The position numbers were made by a program, and so were the translations under genes. Positions 8,783-18,311 of a stretch of DNA of 64,000 bases are shown in pieces. The DNA is from Pseudoruegeria sp039972875. GTDB taxonomy: Bacteria > Pseudomonadota > Alphaproteobacteria > Rhodobacterales > Rhodobacteraceae. A model generated the notes under the pieces. It ran no database searches. It was not told the origin of the DNA and was given only the letters and a program-made list of their open reading frames with translations. Numbering within the stretch: position 1 is the stretch's first letter; each line of letters begins with the position of its first letter. The stretch covers positions 1-64,000 of the forward strand of contig JBDWMA010000010.1 of NCBI GenBank assembly GCA_039972875.1, read 5' to 3'.

Positions 8783-9796
8783 CTATGCCTCCATCGTTAA
8801 TTTGAGCGCCGCGCTGACGCGGTCGGGGCCAGGGAAATACGTCCATTCCTGTGCGTGTGGGTATGGCGTATCCCACCCCGCAACACGGGCGATCGGGGCC
8901 TCTAGGTAGTAAAAACACCGCTCTTGCACCAAGGTGCTCAGCTCCGCGCCAAAGCCCGAGGTTTGTGTGGCCTCGTGGATCACAACGCAACGGCCCGTCT
9001 TTTTGACAGAAGCCTCTATGGTCTCGATATCCAGAGGCCAGAGCGTGCGCAGATCGATAATCTCTGCATCAATGCCAGTCTCTTTCGCTGCAGCCTCAGC
9101 CACAAATACCATAGTGCCATAGGCCAAAATGGTGACGGCAGCCCCCTCGCGAAAGACGGATGCCTTGCCAAGGGGGACAGTGTGATACCCTTCTTCGACT
9201 TCGCCCAACTCATGGGTTTTCCACGGCGTAACAGGTCTGTCGTGGTGGCCATCAAACGGGCCATTATACAGTCGCTTGGGTTCCAGAAAAATCACTGGAT
9301 CTGGGTCGGCAATAGAGGCAAGCAACAGTCCTTTTGCGTCGCGGGGGTTCGATGGCATCACCACCTTGAGGCCAGCCACATGGGTAAACAGTGCTTCGGG
9401 GCTTTGGCTGTGGGTCTGCCCGCCATAGATCCCACCACCGGTTGGCATGCGGATCACCATAGGGCAGGTGAAATCCTGATTGGAACGGTGACGCAGGCGC
9501 GCAGCTTCTTGGGTAATCTGATCATAGGCGGGAAAGACGTAATCTGCGAACTGCATCTCGACACAAGGGCGCATCCCTTGTGCTGCCATGCCCACACCAA
9601 GGCCAACAATCGCGCTTTCGTTGATGGGCGTGTCGAACACGCGCGCTTCACCGTATTTTTCCTGCAAACCCGCCGTACAGCGAAAGACACCGCCAAAATA
9701 CCCGACATCCTCGCCAAAAACGATAACTTTGTCATCATTCGCAAGGGCTTCATCCATCCCGTCGCGCAGGGCTTCGATCATCGTCATTTTTGGCAT
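8783..9796 (-). CDS. bkdA2: Branched-chain 2-oxo acid dehydrogenase E1 beta
   Basis: A 337-residue E1beta subunit. The pyrimidine-binding Glu lies in VFGEDVGYFGG, and FADYVFPAYDQI and MPTGGGIYGGQTHSQ are family signatures. It pairs with the E1alpha product, whose gene ends two bases upstream of this start, to decarboxylate 2-oxo acids of valine, isoleucine and leucine with thiamine diphosphate. ATG 9796 was chosen because an upstream in-frame Met would overlap E1alpha. Confidence 0.95.
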   Translation of the reverse strand: MPKMTMIEALRDGMDEALANDDKVIVFGEDVGYFGGVFRCTAGLQEKYGEARVFDTPINESAIVGLGVGMAAQGMRPCVEMQFADYVFPAYDQITQEAARLRHRSNQDFTCPMVIRMPTGGGIYGGQTHSQSPEALFTHVAGLKVVMPSNPRDAKGLLLASIADPDPVIFLEPKRLYNGPFDGHHDRPVTPWKTHELGEVEEGYHTVPLGKASVFREGAAVTILAYGTMVFVAEAAAKETGIDAEIIDLRTLWPLDIETIEASVKKTGRCVVIHEATQTSGFGAELSTLVQERCFYYLEAPIARVAGWDTPYPHAQEWTYFPGPDRVSAALKLTMEA

Positions 9797-9798
9797 CT

Positions 9799-11031
9799 TC
9801 AGTACCCCGCATCTTGACGTTGTTGACGCAAATGCCATGGCATTTCTGCGTAAACGCCCTCAAACACGGCAACCCGTGACATCGGTTTTGGGGCGATCAT
9901 CGTGCCACCACTCTCAACTGTTTTTTGGGCCGTGGTGACATGATCCAACATTTCGGCATTCATTTGCGTGTGGCGTTCTTCTGTCCACAGACCTTGCGCG
10001 ATCATATAATCCTTGAGGCGCAGCAACGGATCACCCAACGGCCATGCGGCGGCTTCGTCCTTGGCGCGATATCCAGACGGATCATCCGATGTGGAATGGC
10101 CAGCGGCGCGGTAAGTGAACCATTCAATCACAATTGGTCCGTGCCCCGCCCGGGCGCGGGCGACAGCCCAATGTGACACCGCCGCAACGGCAAGATAATC
10201 ATTGCCGTCGACGCGCAGCGCAGGAATGCCATAGCCGCGCGCACGTTGGGCATAGGTTTTTGCCTTGCCACGGGCCACGCCCGTAAAGGTCGAAATTGCC
10301 CATTGATTGTTCACGATATTCAACACTACGGGTGGTTGGTACGTCGAAGCAGAGAGCATGGCTGCGTTAAAGTCATTGGAGGCTGTTGCCCCATCTCCGA
10401 TCCAGCCCGCAGCGATCTGATCATTACCAGTCAACGCATTCGCCATCGCCCAACCAACGGCTTGGACAAACTGCGTGCCCAAATTGCCGGAGATGGAAAA
10501 AAATCCGTAGTCGCGGGCCGAATGCATGGTTGGCAATTGCCGCCCTTCAAGGGGATCGAAGGCGTTGGAATAAAGTTGACCCAAGAAGGCCCAAAGCGGA
10601 TACTCCGCCGCCACAAGTAATGATTGCTGGCGGTAGGTCGGGAAGTTCATGTCGCCGTCGGAAAGCTGGCGTTGAAAGCCGCAGCCGATGGCCTCTTCGC
10701 CTTTGCATTGCACGTAGAATGAGGTTTTGCCTTGCCGTTGTGCATTCAACAGGCGCGTATCGATTGCGCGCATCAGCGCCATGTCGCGCAGACCCGTCAA
10801 TAAGATATCGTCACCAAGGGTCTTGGCATACTCCGCCCATGGACCTATCGCGCGGCCTTCATCATCTAGAACGCGGATCAGCCCTTTGGCATAATCGGCG
10901 CATTCGTCAGCGGTGATCGACAGAGATGGCACATCCAGCAGGCCAGCGGCGGGAATATCCATCAGGGAAAAGTCTGGGGTCTCGCCGGGCCGTGCAGGCG
11001 GTTGCGGGTATGTCAGTTTGGCCGAACTCAT
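9799..11031 (-). CDS. bkdA1: Branched-chain 2-oxo acid dehydrogenase E1 alpha
   Basis: A 410-residue E1alpha subunit. The thiamine-diphosphate binding motif runs from GDGATASNDF to NIVNNQWAIS, and the phosphorylation-loop type region YRAAGHSTSDDPSGYR is present. Length and the N-terminal extension match bacterial Bkd E1alpha rather than pyruvate dehydrogenase. Its start codon overlaps the stop of the upstream hydroxyacyl-CoA dehydrogenase gene (ATGA), so the two are translationally coupled. Confidence 0.95.
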   Translation of the reverse strand: MSSAKLTYPQPPARPGETPDFSLMDIPAAGLLDVPSLSITADECADYAKGLIRVLDDEGRAIGPWAEYAKTLGDDILLTGLRDMALMRAIDTRLLNAQRQGKTSFYVQCKGEEAIGCGFQRQLSDGDMNFPTYRQQSLLVAAEYPLWAFLGQLYSNAFDPLEGRQLPTMHSARDYGFFSISGNLGTQFVQAVGWAMANALTGNDQIAAGWIGDGATASNDFNAAMLSASTYQPPVVLNIVNNQWAISTFTGVARGKAKTYAQRARGYGIPALRVDGNDYLAVAAVSHWAVARARAGHGPIVIEWFTYRAAGHSTSDDPSGYRAKDEAAAWPLGDPLLRLKDYMIAQGLWTEERHTQMNAEMLDHVTTAQKTVESGGTMIAPKPMSRVAVFEGVYAEMPWHLRQQRQDAGY

Positions 11032-11777
11032 TTCGCTTGCATCCTTGTGCCGCCATCAAGGCGAATGGTTTCGCCGTTCAGCATTGTGTTGGTGGCAATT
11101 GCCTCGACCAATCGGGAAAACTCGTGCGGATGGCCAAGGCGTTTGGGAAACTCGGACACGCCCGCAAGTGCATCCTGAACCTCTTGTGACATCCCACTAA
11201 TCATTGGTGTCAGAAAGACGCCCGGTGCAATCGCCATAATCCGCACCCCAAGTTTGGCCATGTCGCGGGCCATCGGAAGAGTCATAGCAGCGACACCGCC
11301 TTTGGACGCGGCATAGGCGATTTGGCCCATTTGTCCTTCAAACGCGGCGATTGAAGCTGTGTTGATGATCACACCGCGTTCTCCGTCGTCCATTGGGGCA
11401 AGCGTAGACATGCCTAGCGCGGATTGGCTGGCAACGTTGAAACTGCCGATCAAATTGATCTGGATAACTTTTGCGAACAAGTGCGGATCGTGCGCTGCAC
11501 CGCGCGAGACGGTTTTGGCTGACGGTGCAATTCCAGCGCAATTTACAACCAGCCGTTCCTGTCCGTTTTGGGCGCGGATGGTGGCAAGTGCTGCCTCGAC
11601 TTGCTGTGGATCGGTGATGTCAGCCTTGGTGACCATGGCCCCCATTGGCGTGTTTTCGGTGTTCAAATCGAGGACACCAACGGGGATATCTTGCGCCAAA
11701 AAATGCTGAGCGACAGCGGCCCCTAGACCGGAGGCACCGCCCGAGATCAAAACAGGTGTGGTTTGGTCAAGCCTCAT
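11028..11777 (-). CDS. 3-hydroxyacyl-CoA dehydrogenase, SDR (HSD10 type)
   Basis: A 249-residue short-chain dehydrogenase. It has SGGASGLGAAVA for NAD binding, NCAGIAPS, and the catalytic Tyr and Lys in IAYAASKGG. Sequence and context match the HSD17B10 group, which oxidises 2-methyl-3-hydroxybutyryl-CoA in isoleucine breakdown. It overlaps its neighbours on both sides by ATGA. The start at 11777 avoids a long overlap with the acyl-CoA dehydrogenase gene. The exact substrate is inferred from the operon. Confidence 0.9.
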   Translation of the reverse strand: MRLDQTTPVLISGGASGLGAAVAQHFLAQDIPVGVLDLNTENTPMGAMVTKADITDPQQVEAALATIRAQNGQERLVVNCAGIAPSAKTVSRGAAHDPHLFAKVIQINLIGSFNVASQSALGMSTLAPMDDGERGVIINTASIAAFEGQMGQIAYAASKGGVAAMTLPMARDMAKLGVRIMAIAPGVFLTPMISGMSQEVQDALAGVSEFPKRLGHPHEFSRLVEAIATNTMLNGETIRLDGGTRMQAK

Positions 11778-12916
11778 TGTGCATACCTTTTCGCCAAGTC
11801 GCGGGAGATGTTGATTTTCTGAATTTCCGACGTGCCCTCGTAAATCTGGCACACCCGCACATTGCGGTAGATCCGCTCCAGTGGATAGTCGGTCAAATAG
11901 CCGTAGCCGCCCAACACTTGGATCGCGTCCGAGCATACCCGTTCTGCCATTTCGCTCGCGATCAGCTTGGCAATTGAAGCTTCGCGCAGACAGGGCGCCC
12001 CGGTGTCTTTGACCACCGCTGCGTTGAGCACCAATTGCCGCGCGGCTTCGACTTGTGCATCCATTTCGGCCAGTTTGAAGGCGATGGCTTGATGCTCGAA
12101 AATGGGCTTTCCAAAGGATGTCCGTTCAAGCGCGTAGGTCACCGCGAAAGACAGCGCCGCCTGCGCCATGCCAACAGATTGCGCGGCAATCCCAATGCGG
12201 CCCGTTTCTAGAGAAGACAAGGCAATTGCCAAACCTTGGCCTTCGGTGCCCAACATCATGTCGTTGCTGACGCGCATGTCGTCAAATGTTAGTGCACAGG
12301 TGTCCGAGGCTTTTTGACCCAATTTTGCCTCGGGTGCGCCAACTGTGAAACCAGCGGTTTCGTTCGGAACATAGAAAGCGGAAATGCCGTGTTTATTGGC
12401 ATCCGGATCAGTGACCGCGAACACAATGGTTGCCCCGCCGATACGTGCCGAGGAAATGAACTGCTTTGATCCGTTGAGGATGTATCCATCATCCGTTTTG
12501 ACCGCGCGTGTCTTGATCGCCTTGGCGTCGGATCCTGTATGCGCCTCAGTCAATCCGAAACAGCCAATGAACGCGCCTGTAGCGGCTGGTTTCAGCCATT
12601 TGTCGCGCTGCGCGTCACTGCCGAACCGTTCCAAAACGGCACAAAACGGCGCGTTGTGCACAGACATCATGGTCGAGACAGCGCCGTCGCCTTCGGCAAT
12701 TTCCATCAGAGCCAATGCATAGGATCTGTAATCGGCGCCCACGCCCCCGTTTTCCTCAGAAACAGTGATACCAAGAAACCCCAGATCGCCCATTTGAGCA
12801 ATCACGTCAGGTTCAATCGCACCATTTTTTTCCCGTAAGGCAGCACCAGGGGCCAGTACATTCTGCGCAAAATCGCGCGCCGCGTTCTGGATCATTGTTT
12901 GAATGTCAGTATTCAA
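11774..12916 (-). CDS. Acyl-CoA dehydrogenase (short/branched chain)
   Basis: A 380-residue flavoenzyme with the FAD signatures CFGLTEAHTGSDA and FISSARIGGATI. The catalytic base position of SCAD-type enzymes is filled by Glu360 in YEGTSEIQ. Isovaleryl-CoA dehydrogenases use a Glu elsewhere, so this points to a 2-methylbutyryl- or isobutyryl-CoA dehydrogenase. It performs the first oxidation after the branched-chain complex. It lies three bases after the thiolase stop and overlaps the SDR gene. Confidence 0.92.
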   Translation of the reverse strand: MNTDIQTMIQNAARDFAQNVLAPGAALREKNGAIEPDVIAQMGDLGFLGITVSEENGGVGADYRSYALALMEIAEGDGAVSTMMSVHNAPFCAVLERFGSDAQRDKWLKPAATGAFIGCFGLTEAHTGSDAKAIKTRAVKTDDGYILNGSKQFISSARIGGATIVFAVTDPDANKHGISAFYVPNETAGFTVGAPEAKLGQKASDTCALTFDDMRVSNDMMLGTEGQGLAIALSSLETGRIGIAAQSVGMAQAALSFAVTYALERTSFGKPIFEHQAIAFKLAEMDAQVEAARQLVLNAAVVKDTGAPCLREASIAKLIASEMAERVCSDAIQVLGGYGYLTDYPLERIYRNVRVCQIYEGTSEIQKINISRDLAKRYAQ

Positions 12917-12919
12917 GGA

Positions 12920-14098
12920 TCACTCCCGTTCAATCGCGATGGCCAGACCTTCGCCGCCGCCAATGCAAATTGCCGCGATCCCGCGTTTAAGATCGCGGGC
13001 CTCCATCGCATGCAGCAAGGTCACGACAATCCGCGCGCCAGAGGCACCAATCGGATGACCCAGCGCACAGGCTCCGCCATTTATGTTGAGCTTTTCATGA
13101 GGCACACCAAGCTGTTGCATGAAGACTATGGGGACGACGGCAAAGGCTTCGTTCACCTCCCACAGGTCAACATCTTCGACGCTCCAACCCAGTTGGCACA
13201 GCAGGTTTTGCGTGGCTGGAATTGGGGCCGTCGTAAACCAATCAGGATCATGGGCATGTGCGGCCCAACCGACGATCTTGGCCCTGATCGGCATCTCGTT
13301 CGCCTCAGCCGTCGCACGAGATGCCAAGACCAGCGCCGCAGCTCCGTCCGAAATTGAAGAAGCATTCGCCGCCGTTACCGTGCCGTTGTCTGCAAAGGCA
13401 GGTTTGAGCAATGGAATTTTGTCCGGCCGCGCTTTCAGTGGCTGTTCGTCTTGGGATACGAGATGTGTTTTGCCTTTGGTGGTAACGGGAACGGGCTCAA
13501 TTTCATCCGCAAACGCCCCCGTATCTTGTGCAGCAATCGCGCGCGACAACGAGGTCAGTGCATAAGTATCTTGCTGCGCACGAGTGAGCTGGTATTTCGT
13601 AGCACATCGTTCTGCGAAGACACCCATCAAAGCGCCGTCTTCATAAGCGTCTTGCAACCCGTCCAGAAACATATGATCAAGAATTTGACGATGCCCAAGA
13701 CGTGCGCCTCCTCGTACGTCGCACGACAAATACGGGCTCTGCGTCATGCTCTCCATTCCACCAGCCACGATGGTTTGCGCCGAACCCGCGCGGATCATAT
13801 CGAAGCCCTGACATATAGTCTTCATGCCTGATCCACAGACTTTGCTAATGGTTGTTGCGGGAACATTCTTTGGCACTCCGGCCCCTAAGCTGGCTTGGCG
13901 CGCAGGTGCTTGGCCGACACCGGCAGATAAAACCAACCCCATCAAGACCTCATCAACGGTTGATGGCGCACAGGACGCATCCCCAAGAGCCGCAGCAATC
14001 GCGGTCGCTCCCAAAGTGGGGGCAGGTAGTTTTGAAAATTCCCCCAGAAAACCGCCCATTGGCGTGCGTTTCGCACCAGTGATCACAATGTCTTGCAT
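12920..14098 (-). CDS. Acetyl-CoA acyltransferase (thiolase)
   Basis: A 392-residue thiolase with the active-site Cys88 in SKVCGSGMK, the NGGACALGHPIGASGA motif with the catalytic His, and the second Cys in AICIGGGEG. In this operon the likely reaction is cleavage of 2-methylacetoacetyl-CoA to acetyl-CoA and propionyl-CoA, the last step of isoleucine degradation. General biosynthetic acetoacetyl-CoA thiolase activity cannot be excluded. It is the first gene of the operon, and the 137 bases to the divergent Lrp gene should hold the promoter. Confidence 0.92.
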   Translation of the reverse strand: MQDIVITGAKRTPMGGFLGEFSKLPAPTLGATAIAAALGDASCAPSTVDEVLMGLVLSAGVGQAPARQASLGAGVPKNVPATTISKVCGSGMKTICQGFDMIRAGSAQTIVAGGMESMTQSPYLSCDVRGGARLGHRQILDHMFLDGLQDAYEDGALMGVFAERCATKYQLTRAQQDTYALTSLSRAIAAQDTGAFADEIEPVPVTTKGKTHLVSQDEQPLKARPDKIPLLKPAFADNGTVTAANASSISDGAAALVLASRATAEANEMPIRAKIVGWAAHAHDPDWFTTAPIPATQNLLCQLGWSVEDVDLWEVNEAFAVVPIVFMQQLGVPHEKLNINGGACALGHPIGASGARIVVTLLHAMEARDLKRGIAAICIGGGEGLAIAIERE

Positions 14099-14235
14099 GG
14101 GGCCCCCTCAAATATGGTCATATTCCGCTAGATTAGCAGGCCTCTTCAAAAGGGTGCTTTCTTTGTTCTTGTGAATTCATTGATCCTGTGAAATTTAATT
14201 CTGCAATATACTATATTTTAGGAGGTTTAATTCTT

Positions 14236-14709
14236 ATGATGGTAAGGGAGCCAATGGATCAACTTGATAAGCGAATATTGAAAGAACTTCAGGCCGACGG
14301 CCGGTTGTCCAATGTTCAACTCGCAGAAAAGGTCGGGCTTTCTCCTAGTCCATGCTGGCAACGCATGCGTCGGTTGGAAGAAAAAGGCTTCATCAAAGGT
14401 TATACGGTTTTGTTGGACCAGGAACTGTTGGGGCAAGCCGAAATCGTGTTGGTCGAAATCTCTCTGGACCGGCATCAAGGATATCAACTTGAAGACGTCT
14501 GCATCCAAGTCGCGGCCTTTCCTGAAGTGCTGGAAGTCCATATCACATCTGGCGAATTCGACTTCTTCATCAAAGTCGCCTGCAATGGAACATCAGGATA
14601 CGAGGCGTTTTTGAAGAACAAGCTCTACACTGTCAGCGGTATACGCAACTCTCGTTCAACGTTTTCACTACGGTGTTTCAAGCAAGTGCAAAATGCACTT
14701 CTAGATTAA
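14236..14709 (+). CDS. bkdR: Lrp/AsnC family regulator (BkdR-like)
   Basis: A 157-residue Lrp-type protein. The helix-turn-helix is QLAEKVGLSPSPCWQRMRRL, followed by a RAM/ligand domain. A strong GGAGG (14221-14225) stands ten bases before ATG 14236, and an in-frame ATG at 14239 is equally possible. It is divergent from the branched-chain keto acid operon, the arrangement of BkdR in Pseudomonas and relatives, where branched-chain amino acids activate the operon. Function is inferred from family and position. Confidence 0.88.
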   Translation: MMVREPMDQLDKRILKELQADGRLSNVQLAEKVGLSPSPCWQRMRRLEEKGFIKGYTVLLDQELLGQAEIVLVEISLDRHQGYQLEDVCIQVAAFPEVLEVHITSGEFDFFIKVACNGTSGYEAFLKNKLYTVSGIRNSRSTFSLRCFKQVQNALLD

Positions 14710-15434
14710 GGCGCGGCTAAGGGAGAGCTATATCGCAGCTGATATGTTAGCGTTGCGGTTACCATGAATGACCGATTTTTCGCCGTAGCACAGCGCTGAG
14801 AATCGAGCACCTGCGGCACTCACGGCGCTCCAAATGCACACAGCGGGGAAAGTTGACCAACCAATGAGTCCTCAGCCGCCATCGGATGTGGCGCAGCATC
14901 TGCTAATCTTAGCCTCGGCGCGACGAACCGAGCGGCCCAAACCGGGCATTGACCGTACTCCGCGAGGGTGCACCTTAGCTTCCCTGAAGCGGACATTGGC
15001 AATGAAACGCAGCATTTTGGGTTGGAGGGAAGGCGATACTGTCATCTTGATGATGGTACCTTCGCAGTTTAGCGCATCCCGATGAAAAATGATCCAACTT
15101 GCCGCCATTGAAAGGCCATCGCTTTCCTAGATCGGTCGCCAGCTTCGCTGTTTGGGCATACTTTCGGTTCAACAGGAGCCTACGCTAAGTGGAAGACCTG
15201 TTCGCGGACCGTAGCATTGCGGTTTCTTATGAAACTATTCGATCAGGGGCCACAAAGTGTCCAATGCGCCCAAAAAATCGCTTTCGGGGCCTCAGTCATG
15301 TTTGGCAACGAAGGGCGATAAATCGCCCTCAAGGACTGGGCGGAGGAAATACCGGTCATAGCGTTTGATGCAGTTTGTCTTAACGGCAAAGTAATATGCG
15401 GCCTGGCATTCGGCATCGTTCATGCTGTCCTGAC
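14710..15434. other. Gene-free stretch with scrambled sequence
   Basis: No supported gene. Short frames exist on both strands (for example 14834-15085 and 15292-15477), but they lack ribosome binding sites and recognisable domains and break off at each other's edges. The stretch ends where the fragment of a peptide-transporter ATPase begins abruptly near 15435, so it probably contains a deletion junction. Confidence 0.5.
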
Positions 15435-15896
15435 GATAACCCACGCCTTGTGATCGGGGATGAGCCGGTTTCGGCATTGGACGTATCGGTGGCCGCGCAA
15501 ATCCTGAACCTCTTCCAAGAGCTGCAACGCGATCTGGGCTTAACCTATCTGCTCATCACCCACGATCTATCCGTTGTACGTCACAGTGCGGATCGCGTCG
15601 CTGTTATGTACCTTGGCAGTATCGTGGAAGAAAGCGATACCCCATCCTTATTTGCCGCTCCGCGCCACCCCTACACTAGGGCCTTGCTGTCAGCGATGCC
15701 GTCCCCGGACAAAAAAGACGATCAACGGATTATCCTACCGGGCGAAGTCGCGTCGGCGCGCAACATCCCCACAGGGTGCGCCTTTCACCCGCGGTGTGCG
15801 CTTGCAACAGAGCTGTGCCGTACCACAGCGCCAAAAACGACGTTGAAAAATGGGAACCAGGTTGCTTGCCACACTCCTTTGGAGGTCGCCCCATGA
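15435..15896 (+). pseudogene. Oligopeptide/dipeptide ABC ATPase, 3' fragment
   Basis: About 153 codons encode the C-terminal half of an OppF/DppF-type ATPase. It has the Walker B region LVIGDEPVSALDVS, the switch His in LLITHDLSVV and the C-terminal oligopeptide-transporter extension with Cys residues (GCAFHPRC). Walker A, the Q loop and the LSGGQ signature are missing, so it cannot hydrolyse ATP. Recognisable sequence starts suddenly at about 15435. The stop overlaps the start of the SGNH hydrolase gene, so an intact operon once ran upstream. Confidence 0.82.
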
Positions 15897-16558
15897 ATGC
15901 CGTGCCCCCCTCACGAAAGCTATGCATCGCCTTCTTGGGCGACAGCATAACAGTTGGCGATGGTGACGCACGCGGAACTGGCTGGCCGGCCCGTCTGATG
16001 GCGGCCACTTCGCCCAATCCGGTAAGAATGCATTGCTATAATCTTGGTATCGGCGGTAACCTTATCGCAGACGTGGCCAGACGGTGCCAAACCAAACTTG
16101 CCGCGCGGCTGACAGGGCGCGACGGAGCTGGCACCGCTTTAATGATTGGGGTTAATGACGCGCTTCGTGCGTCTGCTACCGTCAATACGATGCCTCTTGA
16201 TAAAGATGCGCTCTCGCAAAATTTGTCCACGACCATCCGCGCAGGGCAGTTATACGGCCCAGTCGTAGTGATCGAGCCTGCGCCTGTTCTACCTAGCCTC
16301 GTCCGCGATGACGGCGGAGTAGGTGAAGTGATTTTGAGGAAGCTGAATGAAGTGAACTCAATATTGGGAGACGTCTGCACATCATTAAATGCGCCGCTCA
16401 TTCTCCAAACTGAGGCTCTCTCTAAGCATCAGGCGTTCTCATCAGCTTTGGAACATGGCGATGGCCTCCATCCGACCGCGGCCGGTTACGACGTCTTAGC
16501 TGGCAACATTGCAGAATCGCCAATTTGGTCGGAGTTCCTGAGCCAGGTGGCAAATTAA
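15893..16558 (+). CDS. SGNH/GDSL-type hydrolase
   Basis: A 221-residue protein with the SGNH blocks in order: GDSITVGDG (nucleophile Ser), a Gly in NLGIGGN, GVNDA (block III Asn) and DGLHPTAAGY with the catalytic Asp and His. Such enzymes are esterases, lipases or acyl-group hydrolases. There is no signal peptide, so it is probably cytoplasmic. GGAGG sits seven bases before ATG 15893, and the start overlaps the stop of the broken ABC ATPase gene. With its upstream operon partners lost, its promoter may be gone. Confidence 0.85.
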   Translation: MNAVPPSRKLCIAFLGDSITVGDGDARGTGWPARLMAATSPNPVRMHCYNLGIGGNLIADVARRCQTKLAARLTGRDGAGTALMIGVNDALRASATVNTMPLDKDALSQNLSTTIRAGQLYGPVVVIEPAPVLPSLVRDDGGVGEVILRKLNEVNSILGDVCTSLNAPLILQTEALSKHQAFSSALEHGDGLHPTAAGYDVLAGNIAESPIWSEFLSQVAN

Positions 16559-16924
16559 GCAGGAAAGCCACGATTGATCAGCACATAAAAAGTTCTTCGG
16601 CGACATTATTACGCCATAAAACAATTGGATTTCTTGGTACGCGAAATAGAGTCCGTTCCGTCGAAAATTAGTGCATATCTTAGATCCACATCCTCCCAAT
16701 TCCCTGAATTGTCTTGGAATGTAACTGTGGCGCACCTCGATAAAAGAATTCCTGAAACTATTCCCTTTGGGAAGATTGTCGATGTCAAAATACAGATAAC
16801 CCAGGGTATTATTTACGAATGGAAAAAATTGTCACCACAAGGTTTGATCGCTGAGTAACGCTAAGGGAGAACATTTGGTAATTCGTCAACTTGCGGGAAG
16901 TGAGATGAAATTGTATCTGCATTC
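16559..16924. other. Intergenic, one weak open frame
   Basis: A 77-codon plus-strand frame at 16625-16858 starts with TTG and has no clear ribosome binding site. Its product (MDFLVREIES...) matches nothing I know. It may be a decayed gene. Nothing else is supported before the IS6 relic at 16925. Confidence 0.35.
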
Positions 16925-17493
16925 ATGACCAAACCCAAACATTCTGGAGCCTTCAAAGGTTACCGTTTCCCGATGAGTTTACGCGACGTTGAAGATTTTC
17001 TCGTTGTGCGCGGCATCATCGAATAAATGGCATCTGGACGAGGTTGTTCTTCCAATTCGCGGCAAGAAATACTGGCTATGGGAGCCGTCGACAGCAACGG
17101 CGACGTGCTGGACATCTTTGAGCAACAAGCGGGCTGCTGACACGTTCTTCCGTAAGTTATTGAAGCAATTTGGCATACCGCGTGTCGTGATCACAGATAA
17201 ACTTTGACGTTATGGTACGGCTTTGAAGGGTCTACGCCCAACATTGACCATGAAGCCGTAAGGGTCTCAACAATCGATTTGCAGGATCCCATAGACCAAC
17301 CCGAAAACGAGAAAAGATAAAGGGAGGTTTTAAATCTTCAGGTCAGGCGCAACGTTTCCCCGCTGATCATGACCAAGTCGAAGCCGTTTTTCGCCCCCGC
17401 CGCCGCACTCTTTCTGCTCAAACATATTGCCACGCCAGAGCCGTTGCTCACGGTGTGTGACATGATATCACCGGTGAATTAAAAGCCGATTAA
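16925..17493 (+). pseudogene. IS6-family transposase relic
   Basis: Pieces of an IS6-family transposase can be read in order across changing frames. They are an N-terminal MTKPKHSGAFKGYRFP and SLRDVEDFLVVRGI, then WHLDEVVLPIRGKKYWLW with the first catalytic Asp, FGIPRVVITDKL, GLNNRFAGSHRPTRKREK with the region following the catalytic Glu, and the C-terminal RRRTLSAQTYCHARAV, ending near 17493. A deletion removes the segment after VRGI, and several frameshifts and stops follow. The WHLDEVV part resembles the relic at 305-535. Confidence 0.78.
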
Positions 17494-17639
17494 TTCAGAC
17501 TGCGCTATTCCTACAAAATCTGTCCCAAATAAGTTGACGATGCCCTTTATATGTGACCCTTTTCGCGTGTAGCGTGCACACACTTCTCAGCGCGCATGAT
17601 CACGTCCATTTACGGCACTCTTGGAGTCCCACATAGCCG

Positions 17640-18311
17640 ATGAAAATACTTATCATAGAGGATTCCGATATTCTTCGTGAAAGCCTTTCACACGGGTTGC
17701 GCAAAACTGGATATTTGGTTGATGCCTCCCGAGACGGCGAAGATGGATTTTGGCGGACTGAACAAGACATCTACGACGCAATTGTCTTGGATCTTGGCTT
17801 GCCAAAACTTGATGGCATGCAAATATTAGAACGCATGCGTGCAGCGGGCAATCAAACCCCCGTTCTAGTTCTGACAGCGCGTGACACCATCAATGATCGC
17901 GTAACGGGATTGCGCGCGGGTGCAGATGACTACCTTGTCAAACCATTTGCTTTTGACGAACTGCAGGCAAGACTAGAGGCGTTGCTACGTCGCTCAAATG
18001 GTGTTGCATGCAACAGCGTGCAAGTTAGTGGGTTAACGGTCAATCTTACCGCCCGGTCGGTAACTGTTGATGACGCGCCGATCACCCTGAGCAGGCGGGA
18101 ATACGCACTTCTCGAACTGCTCGCTCTGAAAGTTGGGACGGTCGTAAGCAGGCCGGATATCGAAGCCAAAATCTATGATGAATACGTTGAACCAAATAGT
18201 AATGTTGTTGATGCAGCAGTTTCAATTCTGCGAAAGGCAATCGATCACTCAGGTGAGACATCGCGCATCGAAACTGTCCGCGGACAAGGTTACAGGTTAC
18301 GGCAATCATGA
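17640..18311 (+). CDS. OmpR-family response regulator
   Basis: A 223-residue regulator with a receiver domain (acidic Glu7/Asp8, phospho-acceptor Asp51 in VLDLGLP, Lys in LVKPF) and a C-terminal winged-helix DNA-binding domain (SRREYALLELL ... TVRGQGYRL). It is coupled to the histidine kinase gene by an ATGA overlap. Tandem CGTAATGT half-sites just after the kinase gene suggest it controls the secreted GH114 protein gene downstream. The signal is unknown. Confidence 0.93.
   Translation: MKILIIEDSDILRESLSHGLRKTGYLVDASRDGEDGFWRTEQDIYDAIVLDLGLPKLDGMQILERMRAAGNQTPVLVLTARDTINDRVTGLRAGADDYLVKPFAFDELQARLEALLRRSNGVACNSVQVSGLTVNLTARSVTVDDAPITLSRREYALLELLALKVGTVVSRPDIEAKIYDEYVEPNSNVVDAAVSILRKAIDHSGETSRIETVRGQGYRLRQS

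Noticed and set aside
8924..9817. A 297-codon plus-strand frame
   Set aside because: It lies wholly opposite the E1beta gene and mirrors its codon pattern. The minus-strand frame has full family motifs.
14834..15477. Several short frames on both strands
   Set aside because: They overlap each other, lack start signals and match no family, in a stretch that ends at a gene-fragment junction.
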